From: Massilia sp. UBA2604
GTDB taxonomy: Bacteria; Pseudomonadota; Gammaproteobacteria; Burkholderiales; Burkholderiaceae_D
Direction of reading: 5' to 3'
Length of the DNA stretch: 5,607 nucleotides
NCBI GenBank assembly: GCA_002339265.1
Contig: DDKG01000198.1
Location: forward strand, 1,693 to 7,299
The translations under genes were made by a program, and so were the position numbers. Shown one piece after another: positions 1-5,607 of this stretch; position 1 is the stretch's first letter, and each line of letters begins with the position of its first letter. The notes beneath the pieces were generated by a model that ran no database searches, had not been told where the DNA came from, and was given only the letters and a program-made list of their open reading frames with translations.

Positions 1-906
1 TCAGGAATGGCGCCAGTAATCCGGCGCGGCGTAGCTGCGGCGCAGGAAATCCACGAAGGCGCGGATGCGCAGCGGCAGGTGGCGGCGCTGGGCGAACACG
101 GCATGGACGTCGTTGCCGGGCGCCGCGAACTCGTCCAGCACGGTCACCAGTTCGCCGCTCGCAATTTGCCCGCCCACTTCCCATATCGAGCGCCAGGCCA
201 GGCCCTTGCCGGCCAGCGCCCAGGCATGCAGCACGGCGCCGTCGTTGCACACCATATTCCCGCCCACTTTCAAGGTCACCGGCTTGCCTTCATCCACGAA
301 GGTCCAGCCGCGCTGGCTGCCTTCGCTGCTGATCGGCAGGCAGTTGTGGCGCGCCAGGTCGGCCAGCTGGCGCGGCCGGCCGTGGCGCTTCAGATAGGCG
401 GGCGAGGCCACGACCACGCGCCGGTTGTCGGCCAGCTTGACGCCGACCAGGCTCGAGTCGTCGAGGCTGGCGATGCGGATCGCCACATCGACCCCCTCGG
501 CCACCAGGTCGATCACGCGGTCGGAGAGATTCAGGTTGATGGTCACGTCGCGGTGTTCGGCCAGGAAGGAGGGCAGCAGCGGCGCCACGTGCTGGCGGCC
601 GAAGCCGGCCGGCGCCGACACCGTCAGGTGGCCGGAAGCGCGCATGCTGTGCTCGGAGATGGCAGACTCGGCGTCATTGACTTCGGCCAGGATGCGCTGG
701 CAATCCTCGAGAAAGGCGGTGCCCTCGTCGGTCAGGACCAGCCGCCGCGTCGTGCGCTGCAGCAGCTTGACGCCGAGCCGGGCCTCAAGCGCGTCGAGCC
801 GGCGGCCGATCATGGCCGGCGCAATGCCTTCGGCGCGCGCCGCGGCGGACAGGCTGCCGCGCGCGACGACTTCGACGAAGGTCGCCATCTGGGTGAATTT
901 GCCCAT
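1..906 (-). CDS. LysR-family transcriptional regulator, divergent from aceB
   Basis: This is a 301-residue DNA-binding regulator of the LysR type, a normal length for the family. Residues 4-62 form the winged helix-turn-helix: it opens MATFVEVVARGSLSAAA, continues through GRRLDALEARLGVKLLQRTTR, and ends with LTDEGTAFL. A linker helix follows, then a periplasmic-binding-protein-like effector domain from about residue 90 to 295. The VDVAIRIASLDDSSLVGVKL stretch resembles the CrgA-like subgroup. I chose the ATG at 904-906 because AAGAGG (reverse complement of 914-919) lies 7 nt upstream. A GTG start at 936 would add ten residues with nothing to support it. The gene is divergent from aceB, the usual arrangement for a LysR regulator and its target, so control of malate synthase and autoregulation are the inferred roles. 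The effector is unknown, though a C2 or glyoxylate-related metabolite would make sense. The stop is the first codon of the window, so the gene is complete. Confidence 0.93.
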   Translation of the reverse strand: MGKFTQMATFVEVVARGSLSAAARAEGIAPAMIGRRLDALEARLGVKLLQRTTRRLVLTDEGTAFLEDCQRILAEVNDAESAISEHSMRASGHLTVSAPAGFGRQHVAPLLPSFLAEHRDVTINLNLSDRVIDLVAEGVDVAIRIASLDDSSLVGVKLADNRRVVVASPAYLKRHGRPRQLADLARHNCLPISSEGSQRGWTFVDEGKPVTLKVGGNMVCNDGAVLHAWALAGKGLAWRSIWEVGGQIASGELVTVLDEFAAPGNDVHAVFAQRRHLPLRIRAFVDFLRRSYAAPDYWRHS

Positions 907-921
907 GTTCCCGCCTCTTAT

Positions 922-939
922 TTGATACAAAAACACACG
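922..939 (+). repeat. Upstream copy of an imperfect 18-bp direct repeat, lysR-aceB region
   Basis: Positions 922-939 and 987-1004 match at 15 of 18 bases; the mismatches are at 927, 932 and 936 of this copy. Each copy starts with a small dyad, TTG-N3-CAA (TTTG-ATA-CAAA when 921 is included here). The copies are 65 bp apart, start to start. This one lies in the lysR leader; the other lies just downstream of the proposed aceB -10. Two copies of a dyad-bearing sequence around a divergent promoter suggest a regulator binding site, possibly for the adjacent LysR protein. That is inference from position and symmetry only. Confidence 0.4.
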
Positions 940-959
940 GATGCTGTGAGAATTTGTAT
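925..959. promoter_or_regulatory. Candidate LysR-type operator: ATACAAA-N21-TTTGTAT dyad
   Basis: A perfect 7-bp inverted repeat, ATACAAA (925-931) and TTTGTAT (953-959), is separated by 21 bp. If aceB transcription starts near 994, the half-site centres fall near -66 and -38. LysR-type activators typically contact a recognition site near -65 and an activation site near -35, so the geometry fits aceB activation. The same DNA lies in the lysR leader, which would fit autorepression. The symmetry is seen directly. The function and the start-site position are inferred, and no binding consensus for this regulator is known to me. Confidence 0.4.
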
Positions 960-987
960 GGTTTAGCGCTATTCAGGTGAATATACT
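959..987 (+). promoter_or_regulatory. Candidate aceB promoter (weak -35, good -10)
   Basis: TATACT at 982-987 matches five of six bases of the sigma-70 -10 consensus. The hexamer 17 bp upstream, TGGTTT at 959-964, is a poor -35. That combination suits a promoter needing an activator. A start near 994 would leave a leader of about 70 nt before ATG 1063. A palindrome, TATTCA-GG-TGAATA (970-983), fills the spacer and overlaps the -10, so a repressor could also act here. Within the leader, GTGCG (1025-1029) and CGCAC (1034-1038) could form a small hairpin upstream of the ribosome binding site. Confidence 0.4.
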
Positions 988-1008
988 TGATGCAAAGACA
1001 AACGCCAA
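980..1008 (-). promoter_or_regulatory. Candidate lysR promoter, overlapping the aceB -10
   Basis: On the minus strand, TTGGCG (reverse complement of 1003-1008) and TATATT (reverse complement of 980-985) are separated by exactly 17 bp. They match four and five of six consensus bases. Transcription would start near 973, giving a leader of about 67 nt to the lysR ATG. This -10 overlaps the proposed aceB -10 (982-987), so the two promoters would face each other and polymerase could probably occupy only one at a time. The prediction rests on hexamer matching alone. Confidence 0.35.
987..1004 (+). repeat. Downstream copy of the imperfect 18-bp direct repeat
   Basis: This copy pairs with 922-939 (15 of 18 identical) and also opens with TTG-N3-CAA (987-995). 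It begins on the last base of the proposed aceB -10 and covers the likely start site. A protein bound here could block aceB initiation, while one bound at the distal copy could loop to it. Similarity by chance in this AT-richer intergenic stretch remains possible. Confidence 0.38.
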
Positions 1009-1062
1009 GAAGCGCCCGTCAGGGGTGCGGCGTCGCACGCATTCTTCATTACTGGAGGTTCT

Positions 1063-2652
1063 ATGTCCCTCACCATCCCCGCAGGCATGCAGATCACGGG
1101 CGAGATCAAGCCCGGCTACGAGAACATCCTGACCCCGGAAGCGCTCGCGCTCGTGGCCCAGCTGGCGCGCGCCTTCGCTCCGCGGCGCCAGGAATTGCTG
1201 GCCGCCCGCGCCGAGCGGGCGCGGCGGCTGGACGCCGGCGAGCGCCCGGACTTCCTGCCGCAGACCGCCCACATCCGCGACGGCGACTGGCGGATCGCGC
1301 CGATCCCGCCGGCGCTGGCCTGCCGGCGCGTGGAAATCACCGGTCCGGTCGAGCGCAAGATGGTCATCAACGCGCTCAATTCCGGCGCCGACAGTTATAT
1401 GACCGACTTCGAGGATTCGAATACGCCGAACTGGGACAACCAGATCGGGGGGCAGATCAATCTGTTCGACGCGGTCCGAAAAACCATTTCGCTGGAACAG
1501 AACGGCAAGTCCTACCGACTGAATGACAAGGTAGCGACCCTGATCGTGCGTCCGCGCGGCTGGCACCTGGACGAAAAGCACGTGCTGGTCGATGGTCAGC
1601 GCGTCTCGGGCGGCATCGTCGATTTCGCGCTGTTCATGTTCCACAATGCCAGGGAATTGCTGGTGCGCGGCGCCGGGCCATACTTCTACCTGCCGAAGCT
1701 GGAATCGCACCTGGAAGCGCGCCTGTGGAACGACATCTTCGTGATGACCCAGGATGCGTTGGGCCTGGCGCAGGGCACGATCAAGGCGACGGTGCTGATC
1801 GAGACCATTCTTGCCGCCTTCGAGATGGATGAGATCCTGTACGAGCTGCGCGAGCACAGCGCCGGCCTGAACGCCGGGCGCTGGGATTACATCTTCTCGT
1901 GCATCAAGAAGTTCAAGCACGACCGCGATTTCTGCCTGGCCGACAGGGCCAAGGTAACGATGACGGCGCCCTTCATGCGCGCCTACGCGCTGCTTCTGCT
2001 CAAGACCTGCCACCAGCGCGGCGCGCCGGCGATCGGCGGCATGTCGGCCCTGATTCCAATCAAGAACGATCCCGAAAAAAACGAGATCGCGATGGGCGGC
2101 GTGCGCACCGACAAGGCGCGCGATGCCACCGACGGCTATGACGGTGGCTGGGTTGCACACCCAGGCCTGGTCGGATTGGCGATGGAAGAGTTTACGAAGG
2201 TGCTGGGCGACAAACCCAACCAGTTCGAAAAGCTGCGTCCGGATGTCGAGGTGACGGCCGCGCAACTGCTCGACTTCCAGCCCGAGACGCCGATCACCGA
2301 AGCCGGCCTGCGCTACAACATCAACGTCGGCATCCATTACCTGGGCGCCTGGCTGGCCGGGAATGGCTGCGTGCCGATCCACAACCTGATGGAAGACGCA
2401 GCGACGGCCGAGATCAGCCGCTCGCAGGTGTGGCAGTGGATTCGTTCACCGAAGGGTGTGCTGGAAGATGGCCGCAAGGTCACGGCGGACATGGTGCGGG
2501 GGATGATTCCCGAGGAGCTGGAGAAGGTGAAGGAGGTGGCGAAGGACGGGACGCATGCGCATTACGAGCGCGCCGCGGTTATTTTCGAGGAGATGTCGAC
2601 CTCGGATGAATTCGCCGAGTTCCTGACATTGCCGTTGTATGAAGAAATCTGA
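1063..2652 (+). CDS. aceB: Malate synthase A
   Basis: This enzyme condenses glyoxylate with acetyl-CoA and water to give malate and CoA. It is the second step of the glyoxylate shunt, used for growth on acetate, fatty acids and other C2 sources. The protein is 529 residues, against about 533 for E. coli AceB, so it is the A-type cytosolic enzyme and not the longer G isoform. The family signature [16 protein letters not shown] is complete at residues 263-278. RPRGWHL (163-169) carries the expected active-site arginine. [13 protein letters not shown] supplies E247, and the signature supplies D275, as probable magnesium ligands. [10 protein letters not shown] contains D445 as the probable catalytic base. 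The C-terminal [17 protein letters not shown] is family-typical. GGAGG (1054-1058) lies 4 nt before the ATG. Isocitrate lyase is not in the window. The divergent LysR gene is the probable regulator. I see no frameshift or truncation. Confidence 0.98.
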   Translation: MSLTIPAGMQITGEIKPGYENILTPEALALVAQLARAFAPRRQELLAARAERARRLDAGERPDFLPQTAHIRDGDWRIAPIPPALACRRVEITGPVERKMVINALNSGADSYMTDFEDSNTPNWDNQIGGQINLFDAVRKTISLEQNGKSYRLNDKVATLIVRPRGWHLDEKHVLVDGQRVSGGIVDFALFMFHNARELLVRGAGPYFYLPKLESHLEARLWNDIFVMTQDALGLAQGTIKATVLIETILAAFEMDEILYELREHSAGLNAGRWDYIFSCIKKFKHDRDFCLADRAKVTMTAPFMRAYALLLLKTCHQRGAPAIGGMSALIPIKNDPEKNEIAMGGVRTDKARDATDGYDGGWVAHPGLVGLAMEEFTKVLGDKPNQFEKLRPDVEVTAAQLLDFQPETPITEAGLRYNINVGIHYLGAWLAGNGCVPIHNLMEDAATAEISRSQVWQWIRSPKGVLEDGRKVTADMVRGMIPEELEKVKEVAKDGTHAHYERAAVIFEEMSTSDEFAEFLTLPLYEEI

Positions 2653-2660
2653 ATGCCGGA

Positions 2661-2675
2661 GGCGGAAAATTCGCC
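2661..2675. other. Small hairpin after aceB
   Basis: GGCGGA and TTCGCC flank an AAA loop and form a six-pair stem that includes one G-U pair in the + strand RNA. The hairpin lies 8 nt past the aceB stop and precedes a much stronger hairpin. Alone it is weak, but it could stabilise the 3' end of either convergent transcript. Confidence 0.25.
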
Positions 2676-2686
2676 GCTAACTATCG

Positions 2687-2715
2687 ACGCGTGGACGGCA
2701 AAGCCGTCCACGCGT
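2687..2715. terminator. Strong hairpin between convergent aceB and gloB
   Basis: A perfect 13-bp inverted repeat (2687-2699 and 2703-2715) closes an AAA loop between the aceB stop (2652) and the gloB stop (2725). The location suggests a bidirectional terminator serving both genes. Neither side has the run of T expected of a classical intrinsic terminator: the + side continues TCAACGAACTC and the - side CGATAGTTAGC. It may therefore act as a weak terminator, a 3'-end stabiliser, or an arrest site after termination by another route. The hairpin is certain; its function is inferred. Confidence 0.65.
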
Positions 2716-2724
2716 TCAACGAAC

Positions 2725-3537
2725 TCAGAACGTATTCTTCCACTCGCGCAGCGCCGCGAACGTCTCAACCGGCGATGCGTCGGCCGTGAGACGCCCCGCG
2801 TCAACCAGGCTTTGCACGATGCGCGCTTCGCCAACCCGCAGAAACGGATTGGTCGCCCGCTCGACGCCGATCGTCGACGGGATGGTCGGCTGACCGGCCT
2901 CGCGCTTGGCGCCATCGGCCCGCACCCGCGCCTCCAGCGCCGCGTTGCCCGGTTCGACCGCCGCGGCGAAACGCAGGTTCGACAGCGTGTACTCGTGCGC
3001 ACAATACACCAGCGTGCTGTCCGGCAGCGCCGTCAGTTTCCCCAGCGAGTCCATCATCTGCCCCGGCGTGCCTTCGAACAGCCGCCCGCAGCCCGCGCCG
3101 AACAGCGTGTCGCCACAGAACAGCCAGTCCGCGCCGGGAGCGCGTCGTACATAGGCGATGTGGCCCAGCGTATGCCCCGGCACGTCCACCACGTCCAGGG
3201 CGAGATCCAGCCCCGGCACGTCGATGCGCTCGCCTTCGCCGAGCGGATGCGTCACGCACCCGATGCCGTCGTTGCGCGGCCCGAACACGGGCACATCCCA
3301 GTCCTGGAGCAAGCCCGGCACACCCCCGATATGGTCAGCATGATGATGGGTGAGTAGAATGGCGGTCAGGCGCAGTTTGTGCGCGCTGAGGGCGGCCTTG
3401 ACCGGCGCGGCGTCGCCCGGGTCGACGATGGCCGCGTTGCTGCCGTCGTGAATGAGCCAGAGATAATTGTCTTTAAAGGCAGGAAGTGTCAATACGGAGA
3501 GATTCGCGGAGAGGTTCGTGCGCAGTGGAGTCGTCAT
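2725..3537 (-). CDS. gloB: Hydroxyacylglutathione hydrolase (glyoxalase II)
   Basis: This enzyme hydrolyses S-lactoylglutathione to D-lactate and glutathione. It completes glyoxalase detoxification of methylglyoxal in the cytosol. The 270-residue protein has the metallo-beta-lactamase fold motif THHHADH (residues 63-69), giving metal ligands H64, H66, D68 and H69. It also has H122 in VPGHTLGH, bridging D143 in FCGDTLF, and H181 in AHEY. The loop CGRLFEGT (150-157) and the C-terminal ATNPFLR element belong to the glyoxalase II substrate-binding region. The ATG at 3535-3537 is the best start: GGAAGG lies 11 nt upstream and there is no nearer Met. A TTG at 3567 would add ten residues without support. 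From this start the protein has about a dozen extra residues before the conserved [12 protein letters not shown] strand. The gene converges on aceB and diverges from yafS across 38 bp. No catalytic residue is missing. Confidence 0.97.
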   Translation of the reverse strand: MTTPLRTNLSANLSVLTLPAFKDNYLWLIHDGSNAAIVDPGDAAPVKAALSAHKLRLTAILLTHHHADHIGGVPGLLQDWDVPVFGPRNDGIGCVTHPLGEGERIDVPGLDLALDVVDVPGHTLGHIAYVRRAPGADWLFCGDTLFGAGCGRLFEGTPGQMMDSLGKLTALPDSTLVYCAHEYTLSNLRFAAAVEPGNAALEARVRADGAKREAGQPTIPSTIGVERATNPFLRVGEARIVQSLVDAGRLTADASPVETFAALREWKNTF

Positions 3538-3547
3538 GGTAAAAACA

Positions 3548-3563
3548 ACCTTCCAGCGAAGGT
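3548..3563. promoter_or_regulatory. Palindrome in the gloB-yafS gap that covers the gloB ribosome binding site
   Basis: ACCTTC (3548-3553) and GAAGGT (3558-3563) are a perfect 6-bp inverted repeat with a CAGC centre, lying inside the 38-bp gap. On the gloB transcript the right arm, GAAGGT, contains most of the GGAAGG ribosome binding site. A hairpin here would partly hide that site. As DNA it could equally be an operator between the divergent genes. The symmetry is plain, but either role is inferred and the stem is short. Confidence 0.35.
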
Positions 3564-3575
3564 CCAAGAGGTGGC

Positions 3576-4346
3576 ATGGATAGCGTATCCGAAAAATCCA
3601 TTATAGCGCTCGACAACTGGCTGCAATCGCCGGCGGGCGCCTATGTGCGCGCGTTCGAGCAAGCCTGCCTCGACGAGCTCACGGTGGATATCTTCGGCTT
3701 CAATGCGCTGCAGATCGGCGTGCCCCAGCTCGACGCGCTGGCGGCCAGCCGCATGCCCAATAAATGGCAGGCCGCCACGCGCACCTCGCATGCGGACGAA
3801 CTCGCGTTCGCCGCGGGCGGCAAGCAGATCGCGGTAGCGGTCGATTTCGAGGAACTGCCGTTCGCCACCGGCAGCATCGACCTGGTGGTGCTGCCGCACG
3901 TGCTGGAGTTCGCCCTTGAGCCGCACCAGGTCTTGCGCGAAGTCGAACGGGTCTTGATTCCGGAAGGGCAGGTGATCATCTGCGGCTTCAATCCAGCCAG
4001 CCTGTGGGGCATGCGCCAGGGCTTCCGGCGCGTGACGCGCAGCGACTACCTGCCCGAGTCCGGCGAATTCATTTCTTTGCCGCGTCTGAAAGACTGGCTA
4101 AAATTGCTGAACCTGGGCGTAACGCGCAGCCATTTCGGCTGCTACGCCCCGCCGTGCCGCACGGCCCACTGGCTCAGCCGCTTCGCGATGATGGAATCGG
4201 CGGGCGGACGCTGGTGGCCGTATCTCGGCGCGGTCTACGTGGTGCATGCGATCAAGCGGGTCAAGGGCATGCACATCATCGGTCCCGCATGGAACAAGAA
4301 AGCGAGCAAGCGGCCGGCGGCAGTGCCGGCAGCGAACAGGGAATGA
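3576..4346 (+). CDS. yafS: YafS-like predicted SAM-dependent methyltransferase
   Basis: This 256-residue protein resembles the poorly characterised YafS group of class I methyltransferase-like proteins. It has the N-terminal [12 protein letters not shown] and FGFNALQIG (residues 40-48). A middle block, [20 protein letters not shown] (93-112), corresponds to the post-II and IV strands. [26 protein letters not shown] (115-140) is the classic motif V/VI region of the Methyltransf_11 fold. The glycine-rich GxGxG loop of motif I is not apparent; [11 protein letters not shown] sits in its place. The substrate is unknown, and activity cannot be taken for granted. The start is secure: AAGAGG (3566-3571) lies 4 nt before the ATG. 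The stop overlaps the rnhA start as ATGA. The gene symbol rests on resemblance plus the conserved gloB-yafS-rnhA-dnaQ neighbourhood known from E. coli. The basic, alanine-rich tail (residues 244-256) looks disordered. Confidence 0.85.
   Translation: MDSVSEKSIIALDNWLQSPAGAYVRAFEQACLDELTVDIFGFNALQIGVPQLDALAASRMPNKWQAATRTSHADELAFAAGGKQIAVAVDFEELPFATGSIDLVVLPHVLEFALEPHQVLREVERVLIPEGQVIICGFNPASLWGMRQGFRRVTRSDYLPESGEFISLPRLKDWLKLLNLGVTRSHFGCYAPPCRTAHWLSRFAMMESAGGRWWPYLGAVYVVHAIKRVKGMHIIGPAWNKKASKRPAAVPAANRE
3600..3627 (-). promoter_or_regulatory. Candidate gloB promoter inside the yafS coding start
   Basis: A consensus -10, TATAAT (reverse complement of 3600-3605), points toward gloB. The best -35 is ATTGCA (reverse complement of 3622-3627), with a 16-bp spacer and three of six matches. 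Transcription would begin near 3593 and leave a leader of about 56 nt that is antisense to the yafS ribosome binding site and start. The -10 falls on yafS codons 9 and 10 (ATT ATA). ATA is an unusual isoleucine codon for a GC-rich genome, which hints that the sequence is kept for the promoter. Confidence 0.5.
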
Positions 4347-4819
4347 GCGAACAACAAATCAACACAGCAACACCAGCGGCCCCGACCCAGGTCGAGATCT
4401 TCACCGACGGCGCCTGCAAGGGCAACCCGGGCACCGGCGGCTGGGGCGCGCTGCTGGTCTCGAACGGCCACGAGAAGGAAATCTTCGGCGGCGAGCCGAA
4501 CACCACCAACAACCGCATGGAATTGCGTGCCGTGATCGAGGCGCTTGGCGTCCTGAACCGTCCGTGCAAGGTCGTGCTGCATACCGACAGCCAGTACGTG
4601 CAAAAGGGGATCTCGGAATGGATCCACGGCTGGAAGGCGCGCGGCTGGAAGACCGCGGCCAAGGAACCGGTCAAGAACGACGACCTGTGGAAGGCGCTCG
4701 ACATGGCGCAGCAGCAGCATGCCGTCGAATGGCGCTGGGTGCGCGGCCACAACGGCCATCCGGGTAACGAGCGGGCCGACGTGCTGGCCAATCGCGGGGC
4801 TGCCTCGGTGCGCCGTTGA
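4343..4819 (+). CDS. rnhA: Ribonuclease HI
   Basis: This enzyme cuts the RNA strand of RNA:DNA hybrids, removing R-loops and helping clear primers. The predicted protein is 158 residues (E. coli: 155). All active-site residues are present at a constant offset of 12 from E. coli: D22 ([11 protein letters not shown]), E60 ([11 protein letters not shown]), D82 (HTDSQYV), H136 ([15 protein letters not shown]) and D146. The tryptophan-rich [14 protein letters not shown] segment (91-104) is the basic handle region that binds the hybrid. The ATG at 4343 overlaps the yafS stop as ATGA, so translation is probably coupled. The only purine-rich sequence, CAGGG (4337-4341), is almost against the start codon. 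An in-frame ATG at 4289 would add 18 residues lying within yafS and is less likely. Even from 4343 there are about 12 non-conserved residues before the fold begins. The gene is followed by dnaQ in the same direction. Confidence 0.97.
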   Translation: MSEQQINTATPAAPTQVEIFTDGACKGNPGTGGWGALLVSNGHEKEIFGGEPNTTNNRMELRAVIEALGVLNRPCKVVLHTDSQYVQKGISEWIHGWKARGWKTAAKEPVKNDDLWKALDMAQQQHAVEWRWVRGHNGHPGNERADVLANRGAASVRR

Positions 4820-4828
4820 TGCGTGCGT

Positions 4829-4834
4829 TATACT
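4829..4834 (+). promoter_or_regulatory. Possible -10 element upstream of dnaQ
   Basis: TATACT lies in the 47-bp rnhA-dnaQ gap and matches five of six -10 bases, but I see no convincing -35 at the right distance. It may give dnaQ a weak promoter of its own in addition to read-through from yafS-rnhA. Low confidence. Confidence 0.25.
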
Positions 4835-4866
4835 TCTGTCCGCTTCAATTTCTTCAGTAAGGCACC

Positions 4867-5574
4867 ATGCGCCAGATCGTCCTCGATACCGAAACCACCG
4901 GCCTGAATCCTCGCACTGGCGACCGCGTCATCGAGGTCGGCTGCGTCGAAATCTTCAACCGCAAACTGACCGGCAATAATTTTCACCGCTATATCAATCC
5001 GGAACGCGAGTCGGATGAAGCGGCGCTGGCCGTCCACGGCCTGACCACCGAGTTCTTGAGCGACAAGCCGAAGTTCCACGAGATCGCCGAAGAATTGCGC
5101 GAGTTCGTGCAGGGCGCCGAAGTCATCATCCACAACGCGCCGTTCGACCTGGGCTTCCTGAACCACGAATTCACCCGCATCGGCCTGCCACCTTTCGTCG
5201 AGCACTGCAGCGGCGTGATCGACACCCTGGTGCATGCGAAGGAACTCCATCCGGGCAAGCGCAATTCGCTGGACGCGCTGTGCGACCGCTACGAGATCTC
5301 GAACGCGCACCGCAAGCTGCACGGCGCATTGCTCGACTCGGAACTGCTGGCCGACGTCTACCTGGCCATGACGCGCGGCCAGAACTCGCTGACGATGGAC
5401 GTCGAAGTCGAGACCGCGAACATCGGCGACGCGCTTGAAGTGGTGCCGCTGGGCGAGATCATCGTGGTCGCGGCAAGCAGCGACGAACTCGCGGCGCACG
5501 ACGAGGTGCTGGCCGGACTCGACAAGAACGTGAAAGGCCAGTGCGTGTGGAGGAATTATTCTCCGCAGGGGTGA
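4867..5574 (+). CDS. dnaQ: DNA polymerase III epsilon subunit, 3'-5' proofreading exonuclease
   Basis: This is the proofreading subunit of the replicative polymerase core, where it binds the alpha and theta subunits and the sliding clamp. The protein is 235 residues (E. coli: 243). The DEDDh exonuclease occupies about residues 1-170. Exo I is LDTETTGL (D7, E9), Exo II is HNAPFDLGFL (D94), and Exo III-epsilon is HGALLDSELLADVY (H152, D157). QNSLTM (172-177) sits where E. coli epsilon has its clamp-binding QTSMAF. A variable linker then leads to a C-terminal segment ending KGQCVWRNYSPQG, similar to the alpha-binding tail of E. coli epsilon. That tail argues for true DnaQ and not a stand-alone exonuclease. 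TAAGG (4858-4862) lies 4 nt before the ATG. The gene follows rnhA after 47 bp and may be cotranscribed with it. Its stop codon overlaps the -35 of the next promoter. Confidence 0.96.
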   Translation: MRQIVLDTETTGLNPRTGDRVIEVGCVEIFNRKLTGNNFHRYINPERESDEAALAVHGLTTEFLSDKPKFHEIAEELREFVQGAEVIIHNAPFDLGFLNHEFTRIGLPPFVEHCSGVIDTLVHAKELHPGKRNSLDALCDRYEISNAHRKLHGALLDSELLADVYLAMTRGQNSLTMDVEVETANIGDALEVVPLGEIIVVAASSDELAAHDEVLAGLDKNVKGQCVWRNYSPQG

Positions 5575-5607
5575 CAGGCTAGTGACTCTGTGCCATAATA
5601 CGCCTCG
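5571..5607 (+). promoter_or_regulatory. Strong sigma-70-like promoter, probably for a downstream tRNA or stable RNA
   Basis: GTGACA (5571-5576) and CATAAT (5594-5599) are separated by exactly 17 bp, and each matches five of six consensus bases. It is the best full promoter in the window. The -35 overlaps the dnaQ stop codon. After the -10 comes ACGCCTCG, a GC-rich discriminator of the kind found at stringently controlled tRNA and rRNA promoters. The start point would fall at or just beyond the right edge. E. coli carries the tRNA-Asp gene aspV directly after dnaQ, so a tRNA is the first guess. The transcribed gene itself is not in view. Confidence 0.75.

Noticed and set aside
907..936. GTG start ten codons upstream for the LysR gene
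   Set aside because: The ATG at 904-906 has a well-spaced AAGAGG, and family members begin right before the helix-turn-helix.
7..966. A 319-codon open frame on the + strand across the LysR gene
   Set aside because: It is antisense to a clear LysR protein, its translation has no recognisable domain, and long antisense open frames are expected in GC-rich coding DNA.
973..2382. A 469-codon open frame on the - strand across aceB
   Set aside because: Malate synthase on the + strand is unmistakable. The antisense translation is arginine-, alanine- and histidine-rich without motifs, and has no convincing start signal.
2653..3357. A 234-codon open frame starting with ATG right after the aceB stop
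   Set aside because: It runs through the strong hairpin and then antisense to gloB. The translation shows no family features, so the adjacency TGA-ATG looks accidental.
3538..3567. TTG start ten codons upstream for gloB
   Set aside because: TTG is the weaker codon, the extra residues are not family-like, and the ATG at 3535-3537 has its own GGAAGG.
4289..4342. Earlier in-frame ATG for rnhA inside yafS
   Set aside because: It would add 18 low-complexity residues to an already extended N-terminus. The ATGA overlap at 4343 is the more typical coupling arrangement.
3991..4342. Continuation of the rnhA frame far upstream through yafS
   Set aside because: The upstream part is arginine-rich shadow sequence of yafS. 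The RNase HI fold is complete from residue 17 of the chosen start.
1..5607. Search for a novel system, mobile element, CRISPR array or horizontally acquired island
   Set aside because: All six genes belong to known housekeeping or regulatory families with intact key residues. Base composition looks even by eye, and I found no terminal inverted repeats, integrase, transposase or regularly spaced repeats.

Overview
The window looks like an ordinary core-genome stretch from a GC-rich betaproteobacterium, most likely Burkholderiales and perhaps Oxalobacteraceae (Massilia-like). That placement is an inference from the high GC content, the strong GC preference at third codon positions, protein resemblance and gene order. 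No database search was possible. Six protein genes fill nearly all of the sequence. I see no mobile element, CRISPR array, phage gene or foreign-looking island.

Region 1 (1-2652) is a divergent pair. A LysR-type regulator reads leftward (906 to 1) and malate synthase A, aceB, reads rightward (1063-2652). They share a 156-bp intergenic region that holds candidate face-to-face promoters, a widely spaced dyad placed like a LysR-type activator site, and an imperfect 18-bp direct repeat. The natural reading is that the regulator controls aceB, and through it entry into the glyoxylate shunt, and also controls its own gene.

Region 2 (2653-3575) holds glyoxalase II, gloB, reading leftward and convergent with aceB. 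A 13-bp-stem hairpin lies between the two stops. The gloB start is only 38 bp from the divergent methyltransferase start, and the best gloB promoter candidate lies inside the methyltransferase coding sequence.

Region 3 (3576-5574) is a rightward group: a YafS-like methyltransferase, ribonuclease HI (rnhA) and the DNA polymerase III epsilon proofreading subunit (dnaQ). The first two overlap by ATGA and dnaQ follows after 47 bp. The cluster gloB-yafS-rnhA-dnaQ is also found in E. coli, where rnhA faces away from dnaQ; here all three genes are co-oriented. In E. coli the tRNA-Asp gene aspV follows dnaQ. This window ends in a strong sigma-70-like promoter with a GC-rich discriminator, which suggests that a tRNA or other stable RNA gene begins just past the right edge.

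No undescribed system is evident. The points most worth checking are the regulatory layout between lysR and aceB, the promoter embedded in yafS, the unassigned function of the YafS-like protein, and the predicted stable RNA beyond the right edge.
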